Assembly (NCBI RefSeq): GCF_020442045.1
Contig: NZ_JAGRLA010000164.1
Span: forward strand, 1-43,915
Direction: 5' to 3'
Length of the DNA stretch: 43,915 nt
Source of the DNA: Bauldia sp.
GTDB taxonomy: Bacteria > Pseudomonadota > Alphaproteobacteria > Rhizobiales > Kaistiaceae
The notes under the pieces are model-generated. The model saw only the letters and a program-made list of their open reading frames with translations. It had not been told where the DNA came from and made no database searches. Positions 25,565-33,603 of the stretch are shown here, one piece after another (positions within the stretch are counted from its first letter, which is position 1; every line of letters starts with the position of its first letter). Made by a program: the position numbers and the translations under genes.

Positions 25565-26404
25565 TCATCCGAGTTCAAAGCTGGTTATGCCGTAGATGTC
25601 GTTCAGTGGCACGGACGGCGGCGTGCCGCGATACATCCGCGCCGTCTCGAAGGATGGCGTCAGGCCGTGGCGCGTGGCAAGCGCGACGCCGGCGGTATTC
25701 GGTTCCGGGACGTCGATCGATACCGGCTCGCCGTTCGACGTGGCGACGAGGCGATTGAAGAGGGCTTCCGCGATCTCCGGCGTATCGGCGAAGAGGGGGC
25801 CGATCTTGTAGCCCTCGCGGCAGGGACGGATCGTGCCATATCCGCGGATCCGGCCGTCCCTGACATAGCCGAGCGTGTGCCGGTGGTCGGGATTGATCCA
25901 GTGGCGGAGAAAATCCGCCCGGCGGGCGGGCATCATCGCCGCGTCATAATCCGCCAGGGATGGCGACATGCCGTCCAGCACGACGATCGGATGGTCGCCG
26001 GGCGCGCCGACGGACGGGACGCCGGAGAAGCGGATGTTGCGCTCCGCCAGCACGAATCCGGATTTCGCGTAATTCGCCTGCTGGTCGACGACGCCGTCGA
26101 GGCCGATCGTGCGATCGCCGAGTCGCGCCATCCCGGCGTTCCAGGTCGCCAGGCCATGGCCCTGTCCGCGATGGTCGGGGTCGACGATATAGAATCCGAG
26201 AAAGCCGTATGTGTCGTCGTAGCCCACGACCGAGATGCAGGATACCGGCTTGCCGTTCTTCCAGCCGATGAGGAATCCCTCCGGGTCGGCGGGATGGAAG
26301 GCGTCGGCATCGTGGTGGCCGGGATTCCAGCCTTCGGCCGCCGCCCAGTCGGTCATGATCGCAAGGTCATCGCGCGATGCTGGTCTTATCTCGAGGCCGG
26401 TCAT
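25565..26404 (-). CDS. GNAT family N-acetyltransferase with C-terminal GNAT-like domain
   Basis: A 279-residue protein. The first ~140 residues form a GNAT fold: IRPASRDDLAIMTDWAAAEGW, FLGFYIVDPDHRGQGHG (acetyl-CoA pyrophosphate loop HRGQGHGLA), then QQANYAKSGF. The second half, about 150-279, has GYGTIRPCREGYKIGPLFADTPEIAEAL and IDVPEPNTAGVALATRHGL, the pattern of the second acetyltransferase-like domain found in two-domain GNATs. The acceptor is unknown. A GGAAGGAT ribosome site precedes ATG 26404. It lies just upstream of rpiB in the same direction, 35 nt apart, so the two are probably co-transcribed. Confidence 0.82.
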   Translation of the reverse strand: MTGLEIRPASRDDLAIMTDWAAAEGWNPGHHDADAFHPADPEGFLIGWKNGKPVSCISVVGYDDTYGFLGFYIVDPDHRGQGHGLATWNAGMARLGDRTIGLDGVVDQQANYAKSGFVLAERNIRFSGVPSVGAPGDHPIVVLDGMSPSLADYDAAMMPARRADFLRHWINPDHRHTLGYVRDGRIRGYGTIRPCREGYKIGPLFADTPEIAEALFNRLVATSNGEPVSIDVPEPNTAGVALATRHGLTPSFETARMYRGTPPSVPLNDIYGITSFELG

Positions 26405-26511
26405 CGATCCTTCCGGGTTCGTCGAGCCGTCGCTGCCAGAAGCATAGCGATTCTATACCGCGAACGATCGGTGAATTGTGGCCGCCGTGCCGCGGATGAT
26501 AGCTTCGCCGC

Positions 26512-27492
26512 ATGGAAACGAACGATTCACGACCGCCCGCGGTTATCGTCTTTCTCGATCGCGGCTCGTTGCCGCCGGATACGGTGATGCGGGCTCCGGA
26601 TTTCCCGCACCGGATGGTCTCCTTCGAGGAGACCTCGCCGGAAGAGGTCGGCGGGCGGATCGCCAGTGCCGACATCGTCATCACCAACAAGGTGCCGGTT
26701 CGCGCCGGTGCGATCGACACAGCCGCCAGACTCCGCATGATCGCCGTCGCGGCGACCGGAACCGACATTGTCGATCTCGACACCTGCTCGGCGCGCGGCA
26801 TCGTCGTCTCCAACGTTCGCGACTATGCGCGCACCACGGTACCGGAGCATGTCTTTGCCCTGATCTTTGCCCTCCGGCGCAGTCTCTTCGCCTATCATGA
26901 TTCTGTGCGCCGGGGCCGGTGGCAGACCGCCACGCAATTCTGTTTCTTCGACCACCCGATCGGCGATCTGGCGGGTTCGACGATCGGAATCATCGGCCGC
27001 GGCGCCCTCGGCCAGGCCGTCGCCGACATTGCCCGCGCGCTTCGGATGAATGTGCTTTTCGCCGGCCGCAAGGGGGAGGGGGCCGGGGACGGCCATGCGG
27101 CATTCGGCGACGTTCTTCGCCGCAGCGATATCATCACGCTCCACGTTCCGCTGACGGCAGGCACGAAGGGCATGATCGGAGCGGCGGAATTCGCGCTGAT
27201 GGAGCGGCACCCGATCCTGATCAACACCGCGCGCGGCGGCCTGGTCGACGAAGTCGCGCTTGGCGACGCGCTGGAGAGTGGCCGGATATCGGGGGCGGGC
27301 TTCGATGTCGCGAGCCGGGAACCGCCGCCCGCCGATCACGCCCTGATGGCGTTGCTCAAATTCCCGAACTTCATCCTGACGCCCCATGTCGCCTGGGCAA
27401 GCCGCGAGGCGAGCCAGGTGCTTGCCGACCGGACGATCGACAATATCGAGACCTTTTGGGCCGGAAAACCGCGCAACGTCGTCAACGGATAG
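26512..27492 (+). CDS. D-2-hydroxyacid dehydrogenase (glycerate/hydroxypyruvate reductase type)
   Basis: A 326-residue NAD(P)-dependent dehydrogenase. The cofactor motif GRGALGQAV begins at residue 162, within IGIIGRGALG. The catalytic triad is Arg241 (NTARGGLVDE), Glu270 (SREPPP) and His292 (TPHVAWAS). SRGDIxTLHxPLT-like and NVRDYARTTVPEHVFALIFAL segments agree with the glycerate dehydrogenase branch, which reduces hydroxypyruvate or glyoxylate. Gene length is normal. It is divergent from the GNAT gene across a 107-nt gap and lies 120 nt before the cyclic-nucleotide-binding gene in the same direction. Confidence 0.88.
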   Translation: METNDSRPPAVIVFLDRGSLPPDTVMRAPDFPHRMVSFEETSPEEVGGRIASADIVITNKVPVRAGAIDTAARLRMIAVAATGTDIVDLDTCSARGIVVSNVRDYARTTVPEHVFALIFALRRSLFAYHDSVRRGRWQTATQFCFFDHPIGDLAGSTIGIIGRGALGQAVADIARALRMNVLFAGRKGEGAGDGHAAFGDVLRRSDIITLHVPLTAGTKGMIGAAEFALMERHPILINTARGGLVDEVALGDALESGRISGAGFDVASREPPPADHALMALLKFPNFILTPHVAWASREASQVLADRTIDNIETFWAGKPRNVVNG

Positions 27493-27612
27493 GCGAATCG
27501 GCCCTCTCGGCGGAGATCTCGGCAGATGGAGCCTTTGCGCCGGCAAGCCGTGCCGGTATATCTCTTCATGAGCGATGTTCGTGGCGGCACCGGGACGGGC
27601 TAGAGGATGGTA

Positions 27613-28110
27613 ATGGAAGCATTCAATCCGGGCGGAATACTCGCCAAGATTCCATTATTCGGCGAGACGCTCGATGCGCGCCAGCTCGCGCATCTCGCCG
27701 CCCAGTGCCATCTGGTCATCTATCCGCCGCGTGCCGTTGTGCTTGCCGAAGGCGACTTCGGGGACGCGATGTATGCGATCGTCAATGGTCACGTGACCGT
27801 CTCCCTCCAGGACAAGCGGGGCGGCGAGCATGGCGTGGCGACGCTCGGGGTTGGCGAGATCGTCGGCGAGATGTCGCTGCTGACCGGCATGCGGCGTACC
27901 GCGACCGCGGTCGCCCGCGACGAGGTGACGGCGCTCGAGATCACCAAGGTGACGTTCGAGGAGATGTTCCGCCAGGCGCCGGAACTGATCGACAAGTTCA
28001 GCGCCGTGCTTGCCCAGCGTCAGACCGAGCTCGACCGGATCGCCGCCGGGGCCGATGCCAGCGCCGACGCGATCGGCGCACGGATCCGGCGCTTCCTCCT
28101 CAGGCGCTAG
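27613..28110 (+). CDS. Cyclic-nucleotide-binding domain protein (stand-alone)
   Basis: A 165-residue protein that is essentially one cNMP-binding beta-roll, with no DNA-binding domain. Visible blocks are YPPRAVVLAEGDFGDAMYAIVNGHVTV, then the phosphate-binding cassette VGEMSLLTGMRRTATAVA, which keeps the Glu (about 86) and Arg (about 95) that bind the ribose and cyclic phosphate. A charged helix follows, ending in a basic RIRRFLLRR tail. Such small proteins act as cNMP-controlled partners for other proteins. The ATG at 27613 is preferred over 27607 because the GAGG site lies immediately before 27607. It is 1.5 kb upstream of a CHASE2 cyclase gene, with one gene in between on the other strand. 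Confidence 0.82.
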   Translation: MEAFNPGGILAKIPLFGETLDARQLAHLAAQCHLVIYPPRAVVLAEGDFGDAMYAIVNGHVTVSLQDKRGGEHGVATLGVGEIVGEMSLLTGMRRTATAVARDEVTALEITKVTFEEMFRQAPELIDKFSAVLAQRQTELDRIAAGADASADAIGARIRRFLLRR

Positions 28111-28202
28111 CCTTTCAGGTCTTCGGCCATCCAGACGCCCGCACCCGGCGAGGCGCCGCGGATGATGCACTCGAAAAGCAGGCCGCGCGGCGCGTCGGCT
28201 TG

Positions 28203-29447
28203 TTATCTTGCCGGCGTATCGGATGCCAGCATGTCCGGCGTGTGGATGTGCTCCGGCCTGACGCCGAGGCCGATCAGGCGTCCCATCAGGCGCTGGACGG
28301 TCGGGATACGGCCGCCAATCCTCGCCAAGAGCGGCGGATGGAAATCAGCCTGCTTGTCGAGGGCCTGCTGGATGATGTTGTCCTGGGCGAGAATCTGGAA
28401 ACGCTGCGTCATCCGCGCCGGAAAAGCGCGCCGCTCCTGGACCGCCTCGAGGTCGGAGAGCTGCACGGTGCCGGCCTTGAGCGGGGCGGCGAGGAGATTG
28501 GCCGTCGCCACCGCGTCCTGGACGGCGAGATTGACGCCGACGCCGCCGATCGGCGACATGGCATGGGCGGCGTCGCCGATGCACAGGAGACCGGGCCGGT
28601 ACCATTGGCGGAGGCGGTCGACGGCGACCGTCAGCAGCTTGATCTGATCCCAATCCTGGAGCGTGTCGATCCGGTCGCTTGAAAACGGCGCGATGGCGGC
28701 AAGCTCGCCGCGGAACGCGGCGAGGCCCTTTGTCTTCAGCTCGTCATAGCCGCCCTTGGGGATCAGGTAGGCGCATTGCCAATAGTCGCCCCGGTTGATC
28801 AGCACGAGGATCCGTCCGGCCGCCGCGATCAGCGCCGGCTCATCCGCCTCCTCCGGCTTGCGGGGAAGCCGCATCCACAGAACATCCATCGGCGCACCGA
28901 GGCTCTCGACCTCGAAGCCGGCGCGGTCCCGCGTGGTCGAATGGCGGCCATCGGTTCCGGCGACAAGGGGCGCGCGGGCTTCCACGTCGCCATCCGGTCC
29001 GGTCGCACGGACGCCGACGACGCGATCGTCTTCCTCGATGAGGTCGGTGACCTCGGTGCTCATCAGCAAGCGGAAGCCGGGGTAGCGTTTGCCCTGCCCG
29101 GCGAGGAAATTCAGGAAGTCCCATTGCGGCATGAGCGCTATGTATTTGCAGACCGTCGGCAGCTCGGTGAAGTCGGCGCCGATGACCGTCCCGCCGAGGT
29201 TCAGGCCGAAGTGATGTGCCTCCTGATGCGGCAGCTTGAGAAACGCATCGAGCAGCCCGAGCTCGTGCATGAGTTGCAGCGTCGAGGGGTGGATCGTGTC
29301 GCCACGGAAATCGCGAAAGAAGTCGGCGTGCTTTTCCATGACGATGACGTCGACGCCGGCCCGGGCGAGCAGGAAGCCGAGCATCACGCCAGCCGGGCCG
29401 CCGCCGGCGACGATACAGGCGCTTTCGAGTTTGCTGATGGTGGCCAT
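28203..29447 (-). CDS. FAD-dependent monooxygenase (aromatic hydroxylase fold)
   Basis: A 414-residue flavoprotein. The dinucleotide motif GGGPAG is at residues 15-20, VMEKHADFFRDFRGDTIHPST follows, the second FAD/NADPH motif is around Asp166-Gly167 (GTDGRHST), and the third is LLCIGDAAHAMSPIGGVGVN (Gly291-Asp292). These are the three marks of group A flavin hydroxylases, which use NAD(P)H and oxygen to hydroxylate aromatic or related compounds. The substrate is unknown. ATG 29447 has a GGAGAG site; an in-frame start at 29471 would add eight residues. It converges on the cNMP-binding gene and is divergent from the CHASE2 cyclase gene. Confidence 0.85.
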   Translation of the reverse strand: MATISKLESACIVAGGGPAGVMLGFLLARAGVDVIVMEKHADFFRDFRGDTIHPSTLQLMHELGLLDAFLKLPHQEAHHFGLNLGGTVIGADFTELPTVCKYIALMPQWDFLNFLAGQGKRYPGFRLLMSTEVTDLIEEDDRVVGVRATGPDGDVEARAPLVAGTDGRHSTTRDRAGFEVESLGAPMDVLWMRLPRKPEEADEPALIAAAGRILVLINRGDYWQCAYLIPKGGYDELKTKGLAAFRGELAAIAPFSSDRIDTLQDWDQIKLLTVAVDRLRQWYRPGLLCIGDAAHAMSPIGGVGVNLAVQDAVATANLLAAPLKAGTVQLSDLEAVQERRAFPARMTQRFQILAQDNIIQQALDKQADFHPPLLARIGGRIPTVQRLMGRLIGLGVRPEHIHTPDMLASDTPAR

Positions 29448-29601
29448 TCCCGGTCTCTCCGTTTCCCGCATCGAATAGGATTCCGCCCCGGCGAACCTAT
29501 CCCTATCCCGGACGGCCGCGCATCGAAAGCGGTTGAAGCGCTGGCGCCCGGCCGCGATACTCCTTCGGCATGCCGGGGCGGGATGATGTCAGGGCTGGTG
29601 G

Positions 29602-31707
29602 ATGAAAATCCGGACGGGGTGGTTATATCCGCTTCTCGTCGTGGCGGTTCTGGCCGGCGCGGTGCTGCTGCGGGTCGCCGACCCGTTCTCCCTCCAGGCG
29701 CTCCGTTCCATCGCCTTCGACACCTATCAGCGGCTTCAGCCCGCATCCTATAACGTCAATACGCCGGTCCGCATCGTCGCGATCGACGACCAGTCGCTGG
29801 AGCGGATCGGCCAGTGGCCGTGGCCGGATGAGGTCATGGCGAAGCTGCTGCGCAACGTGACGGCGCAGGGCCCCGCGGTCGTCGCCTTCGACATTCTCTT
29901 TCCGAGCAGCGGCGACACCGGTTCGGTCTTCGCGGAGGCCGTCGCCTCGGCGCCGGTGGTGCTGGCGCTCGCGCCCACGAACCTCCCGACCGACGATCCG
30001 GTCCCCGATCTCAAGGCCACGGTCTCGGTGAGCGGTGCGGATGCCCTTCCCTTCATTCCCTCCTTCGCCAATGTCGAGGCCAACGGGTCGGTCCTCGACG
30101 GGGTGGCGACCGGGCTCGGCGCGACGGCACCCTTGTCGGAGCAGGACGGCCTCCTCCATCGCCTGCCGCTCGTGTCGCGGGTAGGCGCCCGTATCCTGCC
30201 GGCGCTGGGCCTCGAGGTCCTGCGCGTTGCCCAGGGCTCGGATGCCTATCTGCTCGAGGCCTCGGACGGCGAGGGCCTCCCGGCGCTTGCCCGGCCGCCG
30301 GGCCTGTCCCGCATCACGGTGGGCGACATCTCGATGCCCACCGATCCCGATGGCGGCATGCGCCTGGATCTGCGGCCGTCCAATCCCGAGGCCTATATCC
30401 CGGCCTGGCGAGTCCTCGAGGGCGACGATGTTTCGGAGGCAATCGAGGGCCGGATCGTCGCCATCGGCCTCACGGCCGCCGGCGTCGGCGACTTCGTGGC
30501 GACGCCGCTGGAACGGTCGATCGCGAGGGTCGAGTTCCAGGCGGAAGCCATCGAACACATCCTCTCCGGGCGGACGGTGACCCGGCTCGGCGACGCCGTC
30601 GCGATCGAGATCGGGGTCGTGATCCTGTTCGGTCTTCTGCTGGCCTGGCTTCTCCCGCGGCTGAAGCTGGTCGTCGCGGTGGCTGCCGGGCTGGTCGTGG
30701 TGGCCGGCATTGCCGCGGCCGGCTGGTTCGCCTATCGCGACTTCGGTCTGGTTTTCGATCCCACCTGGCCGGTCCTGTCGCTCTGGGTCCTCGCGGCGCT
30801 GACCGCCCTGTATCTTCACCACCGGCTGGAAATGCGGCGAGCCGAAGCCCGGGCGGCCTTCGGCGGTTCGATGGCGCCGGCCATGGTCGACGCGGTGCTC
30901 AGGCATCCGGATCGGCTGGTGCTTGATGGCGAGACGCGGGAAGTGACGCTGATGCATTGCGCGATCAGGCATTTCGGCGCGATCGCGGAACACTTCGAGG
31001 CCAAGGACCTCGTCTCCTTCGTCAATTGGTTCAACGCGCCCCTGGCCGATGCGATCCATCGCAACCACGGCATGTTGTCGTCGAGCAAGGGGGATTCGCT
31101 GATCGCCGTCTGGAACGCGCCGCTCGACGACGAGTTGCATGCCACCAACGCCTGTCGGGCAGCGGCGGCGATCCAGGCCGGGATACGGCACCTGGATCGC
31201 GGCGAGGCGGCCAGGGCAACCGTTGGTATCGGCATTGCGACGGGCAACTGCTGTGTCGGCCGTGTCGGCGCGGGTGAGCGCTCGGGCTATCTCGCGCTCG
31301 GCGAAAGTGTTGACCTCGCCGAACATCTGCAGCGGCTGTCGGAGTTCTACGGCGCCGGCGTCGTGGTCGACGAAACCACGGTTGCGCGGATGCGGGAACC
31401 GCAGGTGCTCGAGCTCGACCTGATCCGGGTCAGGGGACGAAGCCGGCCGATCCGCATCTTCGTGATTGCCGGGGCGATCGAAGAGGCGGAGCAGGTCTTC
31501 GATCGCCTGGCGCCCGTGCATGCGGCGATGATCGGCTGCTACCGCGACCGGGACTGGGATGGGGCGGCGGCGGCGCTGACGCAATGCCTCGCCTTCCGCA
31601 TCGAAAGGCTGCTGACGCTCTACAGTCTCTATCGCAGCCGTATCGCAACGTGTCGGGAGATCCCGCCGCCGATGGAATGGGATGGCGCGGATGCGACGCT
31701 GGGGTAG
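29602..31707 (+). CDS. CHASE2 sensor with a degenerate class III adenylate/guanylate cyclase domain
   Basis: A 701-residue membrane protein. An N-terminal helix (about 8-24) is followed by a periplasmic CHASE2 domain (about 35-320, with VRIVAIDDQSLERIGQWPWP and VVAFDILF). Three helices come next (about 333-405), then a class III cyclase domain (about 435-625). The scaffold is recognisable (GDSLIAVWNAPLDD, NACRAA, GIGIATGNCCVGRVG, LELDLIRVRG), but the catalytic positions are changed. The first metal Asp is Ala454 and the purine-selecting Lys is Ser494. The second purine-selecting Asp is Gly562, the transition-state Asn is Asp571 and the Arg is His575. Only the second metal Asp (Asp498) remains. 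The frame is intact, so it is probably expressed as a non-cyclising sensor. The ~75-residue C-terminal tail typical of the rhizobial family is kept. Confidence 0.82.
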   Translation: MKIRTGWLYPLLVVAVLAGAVLLRVADPFSLQALRSIAFDTYQRLQPASYNVNTPVRIVAIDDQSLERIGQWPWPDEVMAKLLRNVTAQGPAVVAFDILFPSSGDTGSVFAEAVASAPVVLALAPTNLPTDDPVPDLKATVSVSGADALPFIPSFANVEANGSVLDGVATGLGATAPLSEQDGLLHRLPLVSRVGARILPALGLEVLRVAQGSDAYLLEASDGEGLPALARPPGLSRITVGDISMPTDPDGGMRLDLRPSNPEAYIPAWRVLEGDDVSEAIEGRIVAIGLTAAGVGDFVATPLERSIARVEFQAEAIEHILSGRTVTRLGDAVAIEIGVVILFGLLLAWLLPRLKLVVAVAAGLVVVAGIAAAGWFAYRDFGLVFDPTWPVLSLWVLAALTALYLHHRLEMRRAEARAAFGGSMAPAMVDAVLRHPDRLVLDGETREVTLMHCAIRHFGAIAEHFEAKDLVSFVNWFNAPLADAIHRNHGMLSSSKGDSLIAVWNAPLDDELHATNACRAAAAIQAGIRHLDRGEAARATVGIGIATGNCCVGRVGAGERSGYLALGESVDLAEHLQRLSEFYGAGVVVDETTVARMREPQVLELDLIRVRGRSRPIRIFVIAGAIEEAEQVFDRLAPVHAAMIGCYRDRDWDGAAAALTQCLAFRIERLLTLYSLYRSRIATCREIPPPMEWDGADATLG

Positions 31708-31799
31708 GGTTGTGTGACGGACGTCATATCGGAGCCGCCTGCGGGCTGGCAGCGTATCCCGGCGGCGTATCGGGGGCTGAGAATCTGGGGGTTCCTGCG

Positions 31800-32198
31800 T
31801 TGACCAATCCGTTTGGTGCGCTGTTGGCGGTGCTGACCATACTGGAGGTCAAGCACTTCATCTGCGACTACCCCTTGCAGACGCGCTATCAGCTGAAGAA
31901 TAAGGGGACCTACGGTCATCCCGGCGGAATCCTGCATTCCGGCATCCAGGCGGCGGGCACGCTTTTCGCCTTTGTCGCGGTGACGCCGACCTTCCTCCTT
32001 GGCGCGGGCATCGTCGTCGTGGAATTCCTGGTCCACTATCACACCGACTGGGCGAAGGCGAACTTCATCCGGCATGCGGGCTACGAGGTCGCTGATGCCA
32101 GATTCTGGTGGGCGATCGGGGCGGATCAGCTCATCCATCAGCTGACCTATGTCGTCATCGCCGGGGTTCTCGTGGGGATGACGATCGGTACCGGCTGA
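31800..32198 (+). CDS. DUF3307 family membrane protein
   Basis: A 132-residue protein with three or four hydrophobic segments (about 4-20, 43-60, 62-75, 108-128). It has the motif-rich polar blocks EVKHFICDYPLQTRYQLKNKG, GHPGGILHSGIQAAGT, VEFLVHYHTDWAK and FWWAIGADQLIHQLTYV. The conserved His, Asp and Trp residues match the DUF3307 pattern as I remember it. Function is unknown. I place the start at TTG 31800, preceded by a GGGGG site; the frame is open upstream to 31584 but that part overlaps the cyclase gene and is not family-like. It converges on the LacI gene with 13 nt between stops. Confidence 0.65.
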   Translation: MTNPFGALLAVLTILEVKHFICDYPLQTRYQLKNKGTYGHPGGILHSGIQAAGTLFAFVAVTPTFLLGAGIVVVEFLVHYHTDWAKANFIRHAGYEVADARFWWAIGADQLIHQLTYVVIAGVLVGMTIGTG

Positions 32199-32211
32199 CG
32201 GCGGCGGCCCC

Positions 32212-33339
32212 TTAATCGCCCGGAGCGGGCGCTGCCGAACCGTCCTCGACGTGCCCGGTCCGCCGGGAGCGGCGGGCGGCCGTCCTTCGGCGTGGCGTAT
32301 CGAGCGGTGCCACGCTTTCGCGGATGGCCAGCGAGCAGGGCAGGCGGGCTCCCTGCAGGTCGGCCGGCCGGCCCGACATCCGCGCCACCAGATTCTCCGC
32401 GCCGAGCAGGCCCATCTCGGTGCGCGGCTGGATCATCGTAGTCAGGGCGGGATCGAAGTTGGCGGAATATTCGATGCCGTCGAAGCCGGCCACGGATACG
32501 TCGGCGGGTACGCGAATTCCGGCATCCTTGACTCCCTTGATGAAGCCGATGGCCATTTCGTCGCTGGCGGCGAAGATCGCCGTCGGCCTGTCGGCTCCGA
32601 GCTTGAGGAAACGCCGGGCCGCGTCTGTTCCGGCGGTGAAATTGAAGGCCCCCGGCCAGATCAGGCTGTCGTCGACGGAGATGCCGGCGGCGCCCAGCCC
32701 GTCGCAATAGCCCGTTATCCGCTCGCCGGTTTCGACGTTGCCCTTGGGGCCGGTAATATGTGCGACGCGGCGATGGCCGACGGCGATCAGATACGCCGTC
32801 ATCGCCCGCGCCGCATCGCGATTCGCGACCTCGAAGACAGGCAGGCCGCTCGAGGGGATGTCGTTCGAGATCAGGGTGATCGGCATCTTGCTGTTGAGTT
32901 GAAGAAAATCGGTTCCGGGAAGCCGGCCGTTGAACAGCAGGACGCCGTCGACCTGGCCGGCCCGGACAATCCTGTCGTAATGCGCCTCGCGGACGGGGTC
33001 GTTGCGGGTATCGCCGAAGATCACGCCATAGCCCTGGTTGGTGAGCACCTCCTCGACCGCGTCGATGATGACATTCCAGAACGAATGGCCGAGGCCGGGC
33101 AGCAGGCAAAGCACCATCTTGGTCGATTGCGCCCGTAGATTGCGGGCGGTCGCGTTCGGCGTGTAGCCGGTCTCTCTGATCGCCGCGATCACCCGACTCA
33201 GGGTCGGTTCGGCGACCCGGTCCGGATCCGTCAATGTCCGGCTGACGGTCGCGGTGGAGACCTCCGCGCGCCTCGCGACGTCGAGAATCGTCGCGCGTCG
33301 CGACGGTCGGGCTTTGGCGATTCCGTTTCGCTTCGTCAT
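32212..33339 (-). CDS. LacI family transcriptional regulator
   Basis: A 375-residue repressor. The N-terminal helix-turn-helix and hinge are ATILDVARRAEVSTATVSRT and GYTPNATARNLRAQ (about residues 16-72). The periplasmic-binding-like ligand domain follows, with VDGVLLFNGRLP, AHITGPKGN, AIFAASDEMAIG and VAGFDGIEYSANFDPALTT. The frame is open to 33432, but ATG 33339 is the first start that gives a normal LacI N-terminus. The C-terminal 30 residues are basic and Ala-rich. It is divergent from the ABC importer operon, and two matching operators lie between them, so it most likely represses the operon and itself until a sugar binds. Confidence 0.9.
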   Translation of the reverse strand: MTKRNGIAKARPSRRATILDVARRAEVSTATVSRTLTDPDRVAEPTLSRVIAAIRETGYTPNATARNLRAQSTKMVLCLLPGLGHSFWNVIIDAVEEVLTNQGYGVIFGDTRNDPVREAHYDRIVRAGQVDGVLLFNGRLPGTDFLQLNSKMPITLISNDIPSSGLPVFEVANRDAARAMTAYLIAVGHRRVAHITGPKGNVETGERITGYCDGLGAAGISVDDSLIWPGAFNFTAGTDAARRFLKLGADRPTAIFAASDEMAIGFIKGVKDAGIRVPADVSVAGFDGIEYSANFDPALTTMIQPRTEMGLLGAENLVARMSGRPADLQGARLPCSLAIRESVAPLDTPRRRTAARRSRRTGHVEDGSAAPAPGD

Positions 33340-33431
33340 GATTTTCCGCAATTTTCCAGCCGCTTCCGCGCCCCCGTATATCATTTCTCGTCGGCGACGG
33401 TGACCGGCAGTTTGCCCGAGCAGTGAATTCA

Positions 33432-33445
33432 TGTAAACGTTTTCA
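33432..33445. promoter_or_regulatory. LacI-type operator O1 (imperfect)
   Basis: TGTAAACGTTTTCA is a near-palindrome around a central CG, the hallmark of LacI-family operators. It shares TGTAAACG with O2, lies 74 bp from it (about seven helical turns) and sits upstream of the -35 element, so looping between the two sites is possible. Confidence 0.7.
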
Positions 33446-33474
33446 ACTTAGGGAAATTGAGTCGGTCCAAGGAG

Positions 33475-33502
33475 TTGACAAGCGATCATCTTTGCCTACT
33501 GT
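33475..33502 (+). promoter_or_regulatory. Putative promoter of the sugar ABC importer operon
   Basis: TTGACA at 33475-33480 is a perfect -35 hexamer. TACTGT at 33497-33502 is a weak -10 at 16-nt spacing. Operator O2 begins 3 nt after it, so repressor binding would cover the transcription start. Confidence 0.6.
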
Positions 33503-33505
33503 TGA

Positions 33506-33519
33506 TGTAAACGATTACA
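33506..33519. promoter_or_regulatory. LacI-type operator O2 (near-perfect palindrome)
   Basis: TGTAAACGATTACA has arms TGTAA and TTACA around a central ACGA. It fits the TGTAAnCGnTTACA form of LacI-family operators and overlaps the predicted transcription start of the importer operon. Confidence 0.8.
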
Positions 33520-33603
33520 GGTGAGGAATATCGAAGAGATGTTCCTGAATCGCCATGGTGCACTGCAAAAGAACGCTTGCGTTTTATAAAAGGGAGGAAG
33601 GGA

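Noticed and set aside
29623..31584. A 653-codon minus-strand frame opposite the CHASE2 cyclase
   Set aside because: It is Arg/Asp/His-rich with no domain; the plus-strand protein has clear CHASE2 and cyclase scaffold motifs.
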